Assembly: GCF_900128995.1 (NCBI RefSeq)
Contig: NZ_FQUE01000002.1
Coordinates: 124,001 to 188,000, forward strand
DNA: 64,000 nt
Direction: 5' to 3'
DNA from: Loktanella atrilutea
GTDB taxonomy: Bacteria > Pseudomonadota > Alphaproteobacteria > Rhodobacterales > Rhodobacteraceae
The position numbers and the translations under genes were made by a program. Each line of letters opens with the position of its first letter. The stretch's first letter is position 1. Below are positions 1-8,065 of the stretch, in pieces. Below the pieces are notes generated by a model that was not told the origin of the DNA, did not search any database, and saw only the letters and a list, made by a program, of their open reading frames with translations.

Positions 1-25
1 GGCTGCCACGGCGCCTGACCGCCAT

Positions 26-108
26 CCTCGCTTTTTCCGGAAATACTCCTGGGGAGGTGCGCAGCACCGGGGGCAGCGCCCCCTCTCCGATTTTTCTGGA
101 AAAATCGG
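26..108. repeat. Composite intergenic repeat, modules A and B
   Basis: Module A (TCCTCGCTTTTTCC then GAAATACTCC) at about 26-57 is followed by a GC hairpin (GGGGGCAGCGCCCCC, about 70-83) and by module B, the inverted repeat CCGATTTTTC / GAAAAATCGG at 87-96 and 99-108. Module B touches the TAG stop of the leftward deformylase gene at 109-111, so it probably serves as its transcription terminator. The same modules recur elsewhere in the window. The first 25 bases hold nothing I can assign; an in-frame TGA at 16-18 could end a rightward gene lying outside the window. Confidence 0.7.
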
Positions 109-603
109 CTAGCGCCCCAGCTTCGCCGCCCGCCGCAGCAGCATGTCGCGCTTCAGCTTCGTCAGCCGGTCGAAATACATCCGACCCGCAAGGTGATCGA
201 TCTGGTGCTGCACGCTGACCGCCCAGAGGCCGACGAAATCCCGCTCGACCCATGCGCCGTCCGCATCCATGAACCGCACCGTCACGGCGCGCGGCCGCTT
301 CACGACGGCGCCGACACCGGGCAGGCAGGGACTCGCTTCCTCGTGGTCGCGGAATTCGACGCTGGCGTGCAGGATCTCCGGGTTCGCCATCCGCACCGCC
401 TGCCCCCGCGCGGTGCTGGCATCGATTACCGCCAGCCGCAGCGGCACGCCCAGTTGCACGGCGGCCAGACCGACGCCCGGCATCGCCTCCATCACCGCGA
501 TCATCTCGGCCCAGATGGCGCGGACCTCGTCGGTGATCGCCTCTACATCACGGGCCGTGGTGCGCAACGCCGGATGGGGCCAGCGCAGGACCGCGCGCGT
601 CAC
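109..603 (-). CDS. Peptide deformylase-like protein, divergent active site
   Basis: A 164-residue member of the peptide deformylase family, which removes the formyl group from N-terminal methionine. Motif 1 is present as GVGLAAVQ (residues 43-50). Motif 2 reads EEASPCLPG (88-96) instead of the usual EGCLS. Motif 3 reads HQIDH (133-137) in place of HExxH, so the catalytic glutamate is replaced by glutamine. The start is GTG at 603, overlapping the TGA of the gene before it as GTGA. It is the last of three coupled deformylase genes. Because a key catalytic residue is changed, it may be inactive, altered in substrate, or regulatory. Family membership is secure; activity is not. Confidence 0.85.
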   Translation of the reverse strand: MTRAVLRWPHPALRTTARDVEAITDEVRAIWAEMIAVMEAMPGVGLAAVQLGVPLRLAVIDASTARGQAVRMANPEILHASVEFRDHEEASPCLPGVGAVVKRPRAVTVRFMDADGAWVERDFVGLWAVSVQHQIDHLAGRMYFDRLTKLKRDMLLRRAAKLGR

Positions 604-1058
604 GGCAGGGTCGCGTAATCGGTGCAAAGGATGCCGTCCAGATGATCGCGCTCGTGCTGCACGATCACGGCCTCGGTGCCAGAGAAGGTCTCCTCCTGCA
701 CGGTCCCCGCCAGATCCTGCCAGCGCAGCGTCACCCACTCCGGCCGATCCACCGTCACGGCGATGCGCGGGATCGACAGGCAGGCCTCCTCGTGCGTCGC
801 CAGCCCCTCGGACTGCGCCACGATCTCGGGGTTCACGCAGATCCGCGGACTTCGGTCGCCGGTCTTCCATGTCGCGTCCATGACGAACAGCCGCCGCGCC
901 ACGCCGATCTGCGGCGCGGCCAGTCCCCGCCCGGGGGCGGCATACATCGCGGCGAACATCTCCTCCGTCAGCGCGGCAAGGTCCGCGTCGAACGCCGTCA
1001 CCGGCGCACAGACCGCGCGCAGCACGTCGTGCGGCACGGTCAGGATCGGCCGCGTCAC
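600..1058 (-). CDS. def: Peptide deformylase, second tandem copy
   Basis: A 152-residue peptide deformylase, a metal-dependent enzyme acting on nascent chains at the ribosome. Motif 1 GRGLAAPQ is at residues 43-50, motif 2 EACLS at 91-95 (metal-ligand Cys93; Ala replaces the common Gly), and motif 3 HERDH at 135-139 with its catalytic Glu intact. It lacks the basic C-terminal helix seen in its upstream neighbour and is shorter than typical (about 165-190). The start is GTG at 1058, overlapping the TGA of the upstream copy as GTGA, which implies translational coupling. It is likely active, perhaps with a different peptide preference. Confidence 0.9.
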   Translation of the reverse strand: MTRPILTVPHDVLRAVCAPVTAFDADLAALTEEMFAAMYAAPGRGLAAPQIGVARRLFVMDATWKTGDRSPRICVNPEIVAQSEGLATHEEACLSIPRIAVTVDRPEWVTLRWQDLAGTVQEETFSGTEAVIVQHERDHLDGILCTDYATLP

Positions 1059-1576
1059 GCCCGCGCCCTCTCGCGCTTCAGCTTCTGCATCTTGCGGGTG
1101 ATCATCTGCCGCCGCAGCGGCTTCAGGTAATCGATGAAGAGCTTGCCATCCAGATGGTCGATCTCGTGCTGCACGCAGGTCGCCCAAAGGCCGTCGAACC
1201 GCTCCGACTGCGTCTCTCCTTCCAGATCCATCCAGCGCACCTCGACCTCGGCCGGGCGCTCGACGTCCGCGTATTGCTCCGGGATCGACAGGCAGCCCTC
1301 CTCGTAGGTGTTCAGCGCCTCGCTGGCCCAGGTCACTTCGGGGTTCAGCAGCACCATCGGCCGCGCCGCCTGCGTCTCGTCCTTCACGCAGTCCATCACC
1401 AGCAGCCGGGTCATCACGCCGACCTGCGGGGCGGCCAGCCCGATGCCCGGGGCGTGGTACATCGTTTCCAGCATGTCGCTGGCCAGTGTCCGCACCTCCT
1501 CCGTCACGGCGGTCACGGGGTCGGCGACCTTCTTCAGGCGGGGGTCGGGATGGATCAGGATGGGGCGCAGTGTCAT
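1055..1576 (-). CDS. def: Peptide deformylase, canonical copy
   Basis: A 173-residue peptide deformylase with all three canonical motifs: GIGLAAPQ (44-51), EGCLS (93-97, metal ligand Cys95) and HEIDH (137-141). A basic C-terminal tail (KMQKLKRERARA) fits the helix that contacts the ribosome. It is probably the housekeeping enzyme that deformylates nascent proteins. It is first of three overlapping leftward deformylase genes. No fmt (methionyl-tRNA formyltransferase), the usual partner, lies downstream in this window; the left edge cuts off what follows. The start is ATG at 1576, in a 115-nt gap from the divergent aminotransferase gene. Confidence 0.96.
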   Translation of the reverse strand: MTLRPILIHPDPRLKKVADPVTAVTEEVRTLASDMLETMYHAPGIGLAAPQVGVMTRLLVMDCVKDETQAARPMVLLNPEVTWASEALNTYEEGCLSIPEQYADVERPAEVEVRWMDLEGETQSERFDGLWATCVQHEIDHLDGKLFIDYLKPLRRQMITRKMQKLKRERARA

Positions 1577-1691
1577 GCCCCCGATCTAGCCGCTGTCCCG
1601 CCCCTTGCCAAGACGTGCCGCGATTTTCGCCTTGGCACCCGGACCCGTCCTGCTAGGGTCGCCCCCGATCCCAGTCAGCAGGTACCCCAAG

Positions 1692-2861
1692 ATGAGTTTC
1701 GATGCCCCCGTGAACCGCCGCGACACCCACTGCGTCAAGTGGGACGGCATGCAGTCCGCCTATGGCGTCAGCCCCGAGGACGGCATCCCGATGTGGGTCG
1801 CGGACATGGAATTCCGCGCCCCCGACGTCATCCAGGACGCGGTGCAGGCGATGCGCGACCACGGCGTCTACGGCTACTTCGGCAACCCCGTGCCCTATAC
1901 CGACGCGATCCGCTGGTGGATGCAGACCCGCCACGGGTGGGAGGTCGCGGCCGACGCGATCTTCACCACCCACGGCCTCGTCAACGGCACCGGCCTCTGC
2001 GTCGACGCCTACACGCAACCCGGCGACGCCGTCGTGCTCTTCACCCCCGTCTACCACGCCTTTGCCCGCGTCATCAAAGCCGCGGGCCGAGAGGTGCGGT
2101 CCTGCGAACTGGTGAACGCGGATGGCCGCTACGAGATGGATTTCGACACCTACGACACCCAGATGACCGGAAACGAGCGGATGGTGATCCTCTGCTCGCC
2201 CCACAATCCCGGCGGCCGGGTCTGGACAAGGGCAGAGCTGGAGGGCGTCGCCGCCTTCGCGAAACGTCACGACCTGATCCTCGTCAGCGACGAGATCCAC
2301 CACGACCTGCTGATGCCCGGCCAGCGCCATATCCCGATGGCCAACATCGACGGCATCACCGACCGTCTCGTGATGATGACGGCGGCGACCAAGACCTTCA
2401 ACATCGCGGGCTCCCACACCGGCAACGTCATCATTCCCGACCCCGCCCTGCGTGCCCCCTTCACGGCCCGGATGGCGGCGCTCGGCATCTCGCCCAACAG
2501 CTTCGGCCTGCACATGACGACCGCCGCCTACTCGGCGCAGGGCGCCGCCTGGGTCGACGACCTCTGCACCTACCTCGACGACAACCGCCGCCTGTTCGAG
2601 ACGGGCATGAACGCCATCCCCGGCGTCCACGCCATGCCGCTGGAGGCGACCTATCTCGCCTGGGTCGATTTCGCCGGCACCGGCATGAGCCAGGAGGAGG
2701 TGATCCGCCGCGTTCAGCAGGACGCCCGCATCGCGCCCAACCACGGGGAAACCTTCGGTCAGGGCGGCGGCAGCTTCCTGCGCTTCAACTTCGGCGCGCC
2801 TCGCGCGCAGATCGAGGATGCAGTCGACCGCCTGCAGAAGGCCTTTGCCGACCTGCAGTGA
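1692..2861 (+). CDS. PatB/MalY-type PLP aminotransferase, probable cystathionine beta-lyase
   Basis: A 389-residue fold-type I PLP enzyme of the MalY/PatB group, which cleaves C-S bonds in cystathionine or cysteine conjugates and releases a thiol, pyruvate and ammonia. Seen in sequence: the N-terminal PMWVADMEF-like segment typical of the group, SDEIHHDL (the Asp that contacts the pyridine ring), and ATKTFNIAG carrying the PLP lysine (about K234). ATG at 1692 is chosen because homologues start near this MSF and an AGG lies just upstream; an in-frame start at 1605 is possible. The next gene converges on it with a GC hairpin at the junction. Confidence 0.9.
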   Translation: MSFDAPVNRRDTHCVKWDGMQSAYGVSPEDGIPMWVADMEFRAPDVIQDAVQAMRDHGVYGYFGNPVPYTDAIRWWMQTRHGWEVAADAIFTTHGLVNGTGLCVDAYTQPGDAVVLFTPVYHAFARVIKAAGREVRSCELVNADGRYEMDFDTYDTQMTGNERMVILCSPHNPGGRVWTRAELEGVAAFAKRHDLILVSDEIHHDLLMPGQRHIPMANIDGITDRLVMMTAATKTFNIAGSHTGNVIIPDPALRAPFTARMAALGISPNSFGLHMTTAAYSAQGAAWVDDLCTYLDDNRRLFETGMNAIPGVHAMPLEATYLAWVDFAGTGMSQEEVIRRVQQDARIAPNHGETFGQGGGSFLRFNFGAPRAQIEDAVDRLQKAFADLQ

Positions 2862-2865
2862 TATC

Positions 2866-2893
2866 GCGCCTGCCCCGCCTCAGGCGCGGGGCA
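2866..2893. terminator. GC hairpin between convergent genes
   Basis: TGCCCCGC (2871-2878) pairs with GCGGGGCA (2886-2893); an alternative pairing is GCGCCTG (2866-2872) with CAGGCGC (2881-2887). It sits at the convergent junction of the aminotransferase and the leftward unknown gene, whose stop at 2880-2882 lies in the loop. There is no T run, so its role as a terminator is inferred from position only. Confidence 0.4.
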
Positions 2894-3230
2894 GCAGCCC
2901 GGCGGGCGTCTGGTCCAGCCGGGCATAGTCGACGGGCGCCGTCTCGCTGACCAGGCTCAGCCACTTGATGTCGACGATGCACTCGCCGTCCTCGATCCGC
3001 GTCCCGGTGATCAGCGCCTGATACAGATGGCGCATCCCGTCGTAGATATCGACGCGGCCGCGCAGCAGATCGCAGGCCCCGGCGTCCAGCGCCATGCCCT
3101 CGCCCCAGAACCGGCGGATGCGCAGCACCGCGTCGCCGTCGTGCACGCAAAGGCGGTTGCCGCGCTGGGTGGACAGGCGGCGGGCATCCTGCAACCCCTT
3201 CAGGACGGCATCGGGCAGATAGTCGGTCAT
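2880..3230 (-). CDS. Conserved protein of unknown function
   Basis: A 116-residue soluble protein with no signal peptide or membrane segment. It contains RLCVHDGDAVLRIRRFWGEG and DGECIVDIKW segments that look like a small beta-rich domain. I do not recognise a named family. A good ribosome site (AAGGAG, 8 nt spacing) precedes ATG at 3230. The 94-nt gap upstream is moderately AT-rich and holds a TTGACA (reverse strand, 3269-3274), but I could not find a convincing -10. It is convergent with the aminotransferase and co-directional with, but downstream of, the cobM operon. Confidence 0.7.
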   Translation of the reverse strand: MTDYLPDAVLKGLQDARRLSTQRGNRLCVHDGDAVLRIRRFWGEGMALDAGACDLLRGRVDIYDGMRHLYQALITGTRIEDGECIVDIKWLSLVSETAPVDYARLDQTPAGLLPRA

Positions 3231-3324
3231 GGCAGCGCTCCTTCACTGCCATCGTAACGCGCAATTGTGTCAAATGTTCAAAGCCTTTTTCCGCCGCAGC
3301 GCCGCAGCGCAACCGCAGAAAAAC

Positions 3325-4095
3325 TCAGGCCTTTTTCGCCGTGGGCCGCAAAACATGGGGTTTGGCCGCATCATAGAGCGCGCTGTCCGGAAACCCGTGT
3401 TGCGATCCCAGCACGGGACCGACCATGATCAGCGCCGTGCGGGTGATCTTGGCCTCCCGCACGGCGCCATGAATGTCCGCCAGCGTACCGCGCAGAATCA
3501 CCTGATCCGGCCATGACGCACGGTAGACCACCGCCACCGGACAGTCCGCGCCGTAGAACGGCACCAGCCGCCGCACGATATCCCGCAGCGCCCGGATGCC
3601 CAGATGGATCGCCAGCGTCGTGCCGGTGGCCGCGAAGTTCTCCAGCGTCTCGCCGGCGGGCAGGCCCGTCGACTTCATGCTCATCCGCGTCAGCACGATG
3701 CTCTGCCCGACCTCCGGCACGGTCAGTTCCGTCCCCATCGCCGCCGCCGCCGCGGCATAGGCGGGTACGCCGGGGATGATGGCATAGTCGATCCCGTCCG
3801 CCTTCAGCCGCCGGATCTGCTCGGCGATGGCACCGTAAAGCGAGGGGTCCCCCGAATGGACCCGCGCCACGTCCCGGCCCTGCGCATGGGCCGCCACGAT
3901 CTCCGCATGGGTCTCCTCCAGCGTCATCGCCGCGGTGTCCAGCACGCGGGCGCCCTCCGGCGCATGGGCCACCACCGCCTCCGGCACCAGCGACCCGGCA
4001 TAAAGGCAGACCGGGCAGGCCCCGATCAGCCGCGCCGCCTTCAGCGTCAGAAGCTCCGGATCGCCCGGCCCTGCCCCGATGAAATAAACCGTCAT
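3325..4095 (-). CDS. cobM: Precorrin-4 C11-methyltransferase CobM
   Basis: A 256-residue SAM-dependent methyltransferase of the tetrapyrrole methylase fold, moving precorrin-4 to precorrin-5 by C-11 methylation. The N-terminal VYFIGAGPGDPELLTLKAARLI segment, HSGDPSLYGAIAEQ (SAM site) and LAIHLGIRAL are typical of CobM/CbiF. ATG at 4095 has AAGGGA seven bases upstream. It is the last gene of the leftward cobalamin operon and is separated from the CbiG-CobJ gene by one copy of the 55-nt hairpin repeat, which lies just before its ribosome site. Confidence 0.95.
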   Translation of the reverse strand: MTVYFIGAGPGDPELLTLKAARLIGACPVCLYAGSLVPEAVVAHAPEGARVLDTAAMTLEETHAEIVAAHAQGRDVARVHSGDPSLYGAIAEQIRRLKADGIDYAIIPGVPAYAAAAAAMGTELTVPEVGQSIVLTRMSMKSTGLPAGETLENFAATGTTLAIHLGIRALRDIVRRLVPFYGADCPVAVVYRASWPDQVILRGTLADIHGAVREAKITRTALIMVGPVLGSQHGFPDSALYDAAKPHVLRPTAKKA

Positions 4096-4109
4096 GTCTT
4101 TCCCTTCAT

Positions 4110-4163
4110 GGGACGGTGGGCGGGGCGCCTTCGGGCCTCGCCCGAACAGCGCCGCACACCGTC
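4110..4163. repeat. 55-nt hairpin repeat, copy 1
   Basis: This copy is GGGACGGTG (from 4110) at the left, CACCGTC (4157-4163) at the right, and an inner stem TTCGGGC (4130-4136) / GCCCGAA (4140-4146) with loop CTC. It runs into the TGA stop (4162-4164) of the leftward CbiG-CobJ gene and lies upstream of cobM. Four other copies are at 15644, 21894, 44944 and 49675. Confidence 0.85.
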
Positions 4164-5982
4164 ATCCCGCCAGATCGCCGTCGATCTTGCGCGCATAGCC
4201 CCGCGGCGTGAACATCCGCGGCCCCTCGCCCAGTCGCGCAAGGCGGCTGTTGCTCGACCCCACCAGCACCACCGTCAGCATGTCGACCTCGTCGACCTGC
4301 AATTCATCCAGCCGCCGGTAGCGCACATGCTCCTCGGGCCGCCCCAGAGAGCTGGCCAGCATCACCGGCGTATCGCCCGGCCGGTGCCGCAGCAGGATGT
4401 CCCGCGCCTCGGCCAACAGGGTCCGCCGCGTCTTGCTGACCGGGTTGTAGAAGGCCACCACGAAATCCCCCTCCGCCGCCGCCCGCAGCCGCCGCAGGAT
4501 ATCCTCCCGCGGCGTCAGCAAATCGCTCAGAGAGATCGCGCAGAAGTCATGCCCCAGCGGCGCCCCCGCCCGCGCCGCCGCCCCCTGCAACGCGCTGACG
4601 CCGGGCGAACAGACGACCTCGACACGCCGCGCGGCATCCGACACGCCCATGGCGTCGGGCCCCCGATCCAGCAGTTCGAACACTAGCGCCCCCATGGCAT
4701 AGATCCCCGCATCGCCGGAACAGACCAGCGCCACGTTCTTTCCAAGTCCCGCCTGCTCCAGCGCGTAACGGCACCGCGCCTCCTCGCCGCCCAGCGGAAA
4801 GTCCGACCGCGCCTTGCCCACCGCCAGCGGCCCCAGCAGGTCGATGTAAAGGCCGTAGCCCACCAATTCCTCGGCCTCGGCCACCAGCCGCGACACCTCC
4901 GGCGTGCGCCATGACGCCTGCCCCGGCCCGATGCCGACGACCGACAGCCGCCCCCGCGCCCGGCCCCGCAACACCGTGATCGGCGCATCCGCCGCCGCCA
5001 CCGCACAGGTCGCCATCGCGGCCTTGCGCTTCTCCAGATGCAGACGGCCCGCGGGACCGACCTGCGCCAGCGCCGCCGCCTCCGCCACGCCGTGCGCGCC
5101 GACCTCGGCAAAGACGACCTCCGACGGATGGGCCAGTCGTGGCGTCTCCGCCTCCAGCGCCGCCGCGTCGAACACCCGCAGCGGCACGCCGAAGTCGCGG
5201 GCCAAAGCGATGATCGCCGGCTCGTCCGCCTTCAGTGCGATCGTGTTCACGCAGGCCACCGCCTCCGCCGCGATCTCCGCCTCCGCCAGCGCCACGTCGA
5301 CCAGCGTGCGCAGGTCCTCCTCCGGGCAGTTCCGCGCACAGCCCACGCCCAGCGCAAAGCGCTGTGGCGCGAACTGCAGGTGATCGTCGCCAAGGCCCGC
5401 CACCGGGGCGGCCCCGCAGGTAATCGTCACCCCGTCCCCCGCCGGCAGCCCCGCCAGCCAGTCCGCCGCCGCCGCATCCGGCCCGGTCACTACGGCCCCG
5501 CCACCCGACAACAGCCCTGCCATCGCCGCCTTCGCGTCCGCCGGATTGACCAGCCGCCAGCCCGGCGGCGGTGCGTCCAAGGCGACGCCCAGCGCCACGT
5601 CCCCCGCCGTCGTCACAGCCGCCACGGCCCCCAGCGCCGCCGCGATCCGCGCTGCCAGCCGGTTTGCCCCCCGGTGCCCGCCCAGAAGAGGCACCACCAC
5701 GCCGCCGTCGTCGCTGACAGAGACCACGGGCGGCTCCGTCGCCTTGTCCGCCAGCAGCGGCGCCACCGCCCGGATCAGGATGCCGCTGGCGCAGACACCC
5801 ACGATCGGCACCCCCGCCGCGAACAGGTCACGCGCATGATCCAGCGCATTGTCAAAGTAGGCATCCGCCCGATCCACGCGCCCCTGCCGCCCGTGCACCG
5901 CACAGCCCAGCACCCCGGCGACCCGGTGCGCCGTCCCTTCGCCCGACCGCGACAGCGCCAGCACAACCGGTTCTAAAGCCAT
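4162..5982 (-). CDS. cobJ: CbiG-CobJ fusion: precorrin-5A hydrolase-like / precorrin-3B C17-methyltransferase
   Basis: A 606-residue two-part protein. The first half matches CbiG: an N-terminal section with ASGILIRAVAPLL and PLLGGHRGANRLA, then a C-terminal CbiG/CobE section (FALGVGCARNCPEEDL, ALKADEPAI). CbiG opens the ring-contraction lactone in the anaerobic route. From about residue 355 (RLSVVGIGPGQASWRTPEV) it is CobJ, which methylates C-17 and contracts the ring; VVAFYNPVSKTRR and the C-terminal MLTVVLVGSSNSR are typical. ATG at 5982 overlaps the end of cobI by 10 nt. A full CbiG half is unexpected beside CobN-type late cobalt insertion. Confidence 0.93.
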   Translation of the reverse strand: MALEPVVLALSRSGEGTAHRVAGVLGCAVHGRQGRVDRADAYFDNALDHARDLFAAGVPIVGVCASGILIRAVAPLLADKATEPPVVSVSDDGGVVVPLLGGHRGANRLAARIAAALGAVAAVTTAGDVALGVALDAPPPGWRLVNPADAKAAMAGLLSGGGAVVTGPDAAAADWLAGLPAGDGVTITCGAAPVAGLGDDHLQFAPQRFALGVGCARNCPEEDLRTLVDVALAEAEIAAEAVACVNTIALKADEPAIIALARDFGVPLRVFDAAALEAETPRLAHPSEVVFAEVGAHGVAEAAALAQVGPAGRLHLEKRKAAMATCAVAAADAPITVLRGRARGRLSVVGIGPGQASWRTPEVSRLVAEAEELVGYGLYIDLLGPLAVGKARSDFPLGGEEARCRYALEQAGLGKNVALVCSGDAGIYAMGALVFELLDRGPDAMGVSDAARRVEVVCSPGVSALQGAAARAGAPLGHDFCAISLSDLLTPREDILRRLRAAAEGDFVVAFYNPVSKTRRTLLAEARDILLRHRPGDTPVMLASSLGRPEEHVRYRRLDELQVDEVDMLTVVLVGSSNSRLARLGEGPRMFTPRGYARKIDGDLAG

Positions 5983-6674
5983 GGATCGGCTCCCTTCGTC
6001 AGCAGGATCATCGAGAAATAGGGCGCCGCCTTCGGCGCCTCCGCAAGCGGACAGACGACCTGTTCCGGCAGGCTCGCCCGTTCCACGTAAAGCGCGAAAT
6101 CCATCAGCCCGAGGTCCGCGATCACCGCGCGGATCTTGCCCAGATGCCGCCCCACCTTCATGATCGCGACACTCTCTGCGCCAGCAATGCGGTCCCGCAG
6201 CTCCGCCGCGGGCAGCGGCCCCGGCAGCACCGTCAGCCGTTCGTTGCGCGCCACCAGCGGTCGCCCCGCCACGGCGGCACAGGCAGCGATGGAGGTCACG
6301 CCCGGCACGACCTCGACCCGGAACCGCCGCGACAGCCGCGCGTGAAGATACATGAAGGAGCCGTAGAAGAACGGATCCCCCTCGCAAAGACAGACGACAT
6401 CGCGCCCGGCCTCCAGATGGCCGGCGATCCTGGCCGCGCCAGCGTCATAGGCCAGCTGCGCCGGCTGACGCTCCACGCTCATCGGCACATCCATCGCGAT
6501 CTCGACCGCACCCGCGGGAATCAGGTCCGCTGCAATCGCCCGCGCGAAACTTGCCCCCCCTGCCAGCGTCGGATAGGCCACGACCGCGGCCTGCCCGATC
6601 AGCCGCGCCGCGCGCAGCGTCATCAGGTCCGCCGCCCCCGGCCCCACGCCGACACCGTAAAGCACACCGATCAT
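5973..6674 (-). CDS. cobI: Precorrin-2 C20-methyltransferase CobI
   Basis: A 233-residue tetrapyrrole methylase that methylates C-20 of precorrin-2, the first dedicated corrin step. It shows LYGVGVGPGAADLMTLRAARLI, CEGDPFFYGSFMYL (SAM-binding) and the C-terminal EQVVCPLAEAPKAAPYFSMILL motif of CobI/CbiL. ATG at 6674 is preferred because GGGGG lies seven bases upstream; ATG at 6680 is too close to it. Its end overlaps the next gene by 10 nt, indicating translational coupling. A module A repeat sits in the gap before it. Confidence 0.95.
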   Translation of the reverse strand: MIGVLYGVGVGPGAADLMTLRAARLIGQAAVVAYPTLAGGASFARAIAADLIPAGAVEIAMDVPMSVERQPAQLAYDAGAARIAGHLEAGRDVVCLCEGDPFFYGSFMYLHARLSRRFRVEVVPGVTSIAACAAVAGRPLVARNERLTVLPGPLPAAELRDRIAGAESVAIMKVGRHLGKIRAVIADLGLMDFALYVERASLPEQVVCPLAEAPKAAPYFSMILLTKGADPWL

Positions 6675-6756
6675 CCGCATTCCCCCAGCCGGACAATCAC
6701 CCGCCGGAGCCACCCACCGCCGCCACCCGTGCAAGTCCCGGCCAGACCGTCCCGGT

Positions 6757-6791
6757 CCTCGCTTTTTCCGAAATACTCCCCCCGGAGGGTC
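6757..6791. repeat. Module A repeat between cobL and cobI
   Basis: Reads TCCTCGCTTTTTCCG, then AAATACTCCC and CCCGGAGGGTCC. Nearly the same sequence occurs at 60181-60216 and, inverted, at 8733-8770. The inner CTCC/GGAG part can form a short stem. It is the main content of the 124-nt gap between the two genes. Confidence 0.7.
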
Positions 6792-6798
6792 CGGCCCC

Positions 6799-8001
6799 TC
6801 ATCGCTTGACCCGACTCCATTGGGTCACCGGCATCGCCGCGCGCCAGCCCGTCAGACGGCCCACCGGCTCCGCCCGGCAGACCGACAACCGCACCAGATC
6901 GCCGCCGTGCTTCGCATGCAGCGCCATCAGCACGGCTTCCGATTCCAGTGTCACCGCATTCACCACCAGCCGTCCCAAGGGCCTCAATGCGTCCCATGCG
7001 GCGGCAAAGACCGCCTCGCTGAGGCCACCGCCGATGAAGATCGCGTCGGGCGCCGCAAGGCCATCCAGACAGTCCGGGGCCGTGCCCTCGATCAGCTCCA
7101 GCTTCGGCGCGCCCAGCGCCAGCGCATTGGCGGCGGCCATGGCCCTGCGGTCGTCGCGCGGCTCGATCCCGATGGCGCGGGCGTAACGCGCGGCGCGCAT
7201 CCACTCGATCGCGACGGACCCAGACCCGCAGCCGATGTCCCACAGAAGCGCGCCGCGCATCGGCATCAGCTTGGCCAGCGTCGCGGCCCTGATCTCCTGC
7301 TTGGTCATGGTGCCGTCGGACTGGAACAGCTCGTCCGCCAATCCCGGCACCCGCGGCAGCAGCGCCGCGTCGGGGGCGGCGATGCATTCGACCGCCAGCG
7401 TGTTGAAGGCGGGCACGACATGGTCCCAGGTCGCCGGAATCCCGTCGAAGCGCGCCTCGTCCTTGCCGCCCATCGCCGCCAGCACGGTCATCCGCGACTG
7501 GCCGAAGCCGCGCTGCGAGAGATATTCGGCGATCTGGCGCGGCGTCTCGGCGCCCGTGGTCAGGATCAGCAGCCGCGCGTCGGGCTGGATGAAGGCCACC
7601 ATCTGCGCGACGGGCCGGCCGTGGACCGTCAGCGTCTCGACGTCCGCAAGGCTCCAGCCCATCCGCGCCGCGGCCAGCTGGAAGGCAGAGAGTTGCGGGT
7701 GATAGACGATTTCCGCCGGGTCGATGGCGCGACCGATGCGGGCCCCGACCGAGAACCACAGCGGATCCCCCGTCACGAGCACCACGGCGCGGCGGCCGCG
7801 CAACCCCCGGATCGTGTCGATCATCGCGTCGAAGGGAGAGGGCCAGGCCAGCCGCTCGGCGGTGACGGCATCGGACAGCGCATGGTGGCGCTCGCCGCCC
7901 AGAATGACCTCTGCCGCCTCCACCACCGCGCGGGTGGCGGGGGTCAGGCCGTCCAGCCCGTCCTCGCCGATGCCGATGATATGCAGCCAGGGTCGGGTCA
8001 T
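6799..8001 (-). CDS. cobL: Precorrin-6B C5,C15-methyltransferase (decarboxylating) CobL
   Basis: A 400-residue bifunctional enzyme: the N-terminal half (WLHIIGIGEDGLDGL, VLVTGDPLWFSVG) is the CbiE-type methylase for C-5 and C-15, and the C-terminal half (LLWDIGCGSGSVAIEWMR, AIFIGGG) is the CbiT-type Rossmann methyltransferase and decarboxylase. Full fusion length matches CobL. ATG at 8001 is chosen; the in-frame upstream extension would run through a module B hairpin. The hairpin's right arm ends next to CGGAGA, the apparent ribosome site, so folding could affect translation. Confidence 0.95.
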   Translation of the reverse strand: MTRPWLHIIGIGEDGLDGLTPATRAVVEAAEVILGGERHHALSDAVTAERLAWPSPFDAMIDTIRGLRGRRAVVLVTGDPLWFSVGARIGRAIDPAEIVYHPQLSAFQLAAARMGWSLADVETLTVHGRPVAQMVAFIQPDARLLILTTGAETPRQIAEYLSQRGFGQSRMTVLAAMGGKDEARFDGIPATWDHVVPAFNTLAVECIAAPDAALLPRVPGLADELFQSDGTMTKQEIRAATLAKLMPMRGALLWDIGCGSGSVAIEWMRAARYARAIGIEPRDDRRAMAAANALALGAPKLELIEGTAPDCLDGLAAPDAIFIGGGLSEAVFAAAWDALRPLGRLVVNAVTLESEAVLMALHAKHGGDLVRLSVCRAEPVGRLTGWRAAMPVTQWSRVKR

Positions 8002-8009
8002 GGGGTTCT

Positions 8010-8032
8010 CCGATTTTTCGCCGAAAAATCGG
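8010..8032. repeat. Module B hairpin upstream of cobL
   Basis: CCGATTTTTC (8010-8019) and GAAAAATCGG (8023-8032) form a 10-bp stem with a 3-nt loop. On the coding strand it lies immediately before GGAGAACCCC and the ATG of cobL, so its outer bases border the ribosome site. It shares the arms of the hairpins at 87, 34321 and 37142. Confidence 0.75.
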
Positions 8033-8065
8033 TCCAAACTTTCGACGAAAATTTGAAGGCGCCCC

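Noticed and set aside
3260-3300. TTGACA promoter before the unknown gene at 3230
   Set aside because: A consensus -35 is present on the reverse strand but no acceptable -10 lies 15-19 nt away.
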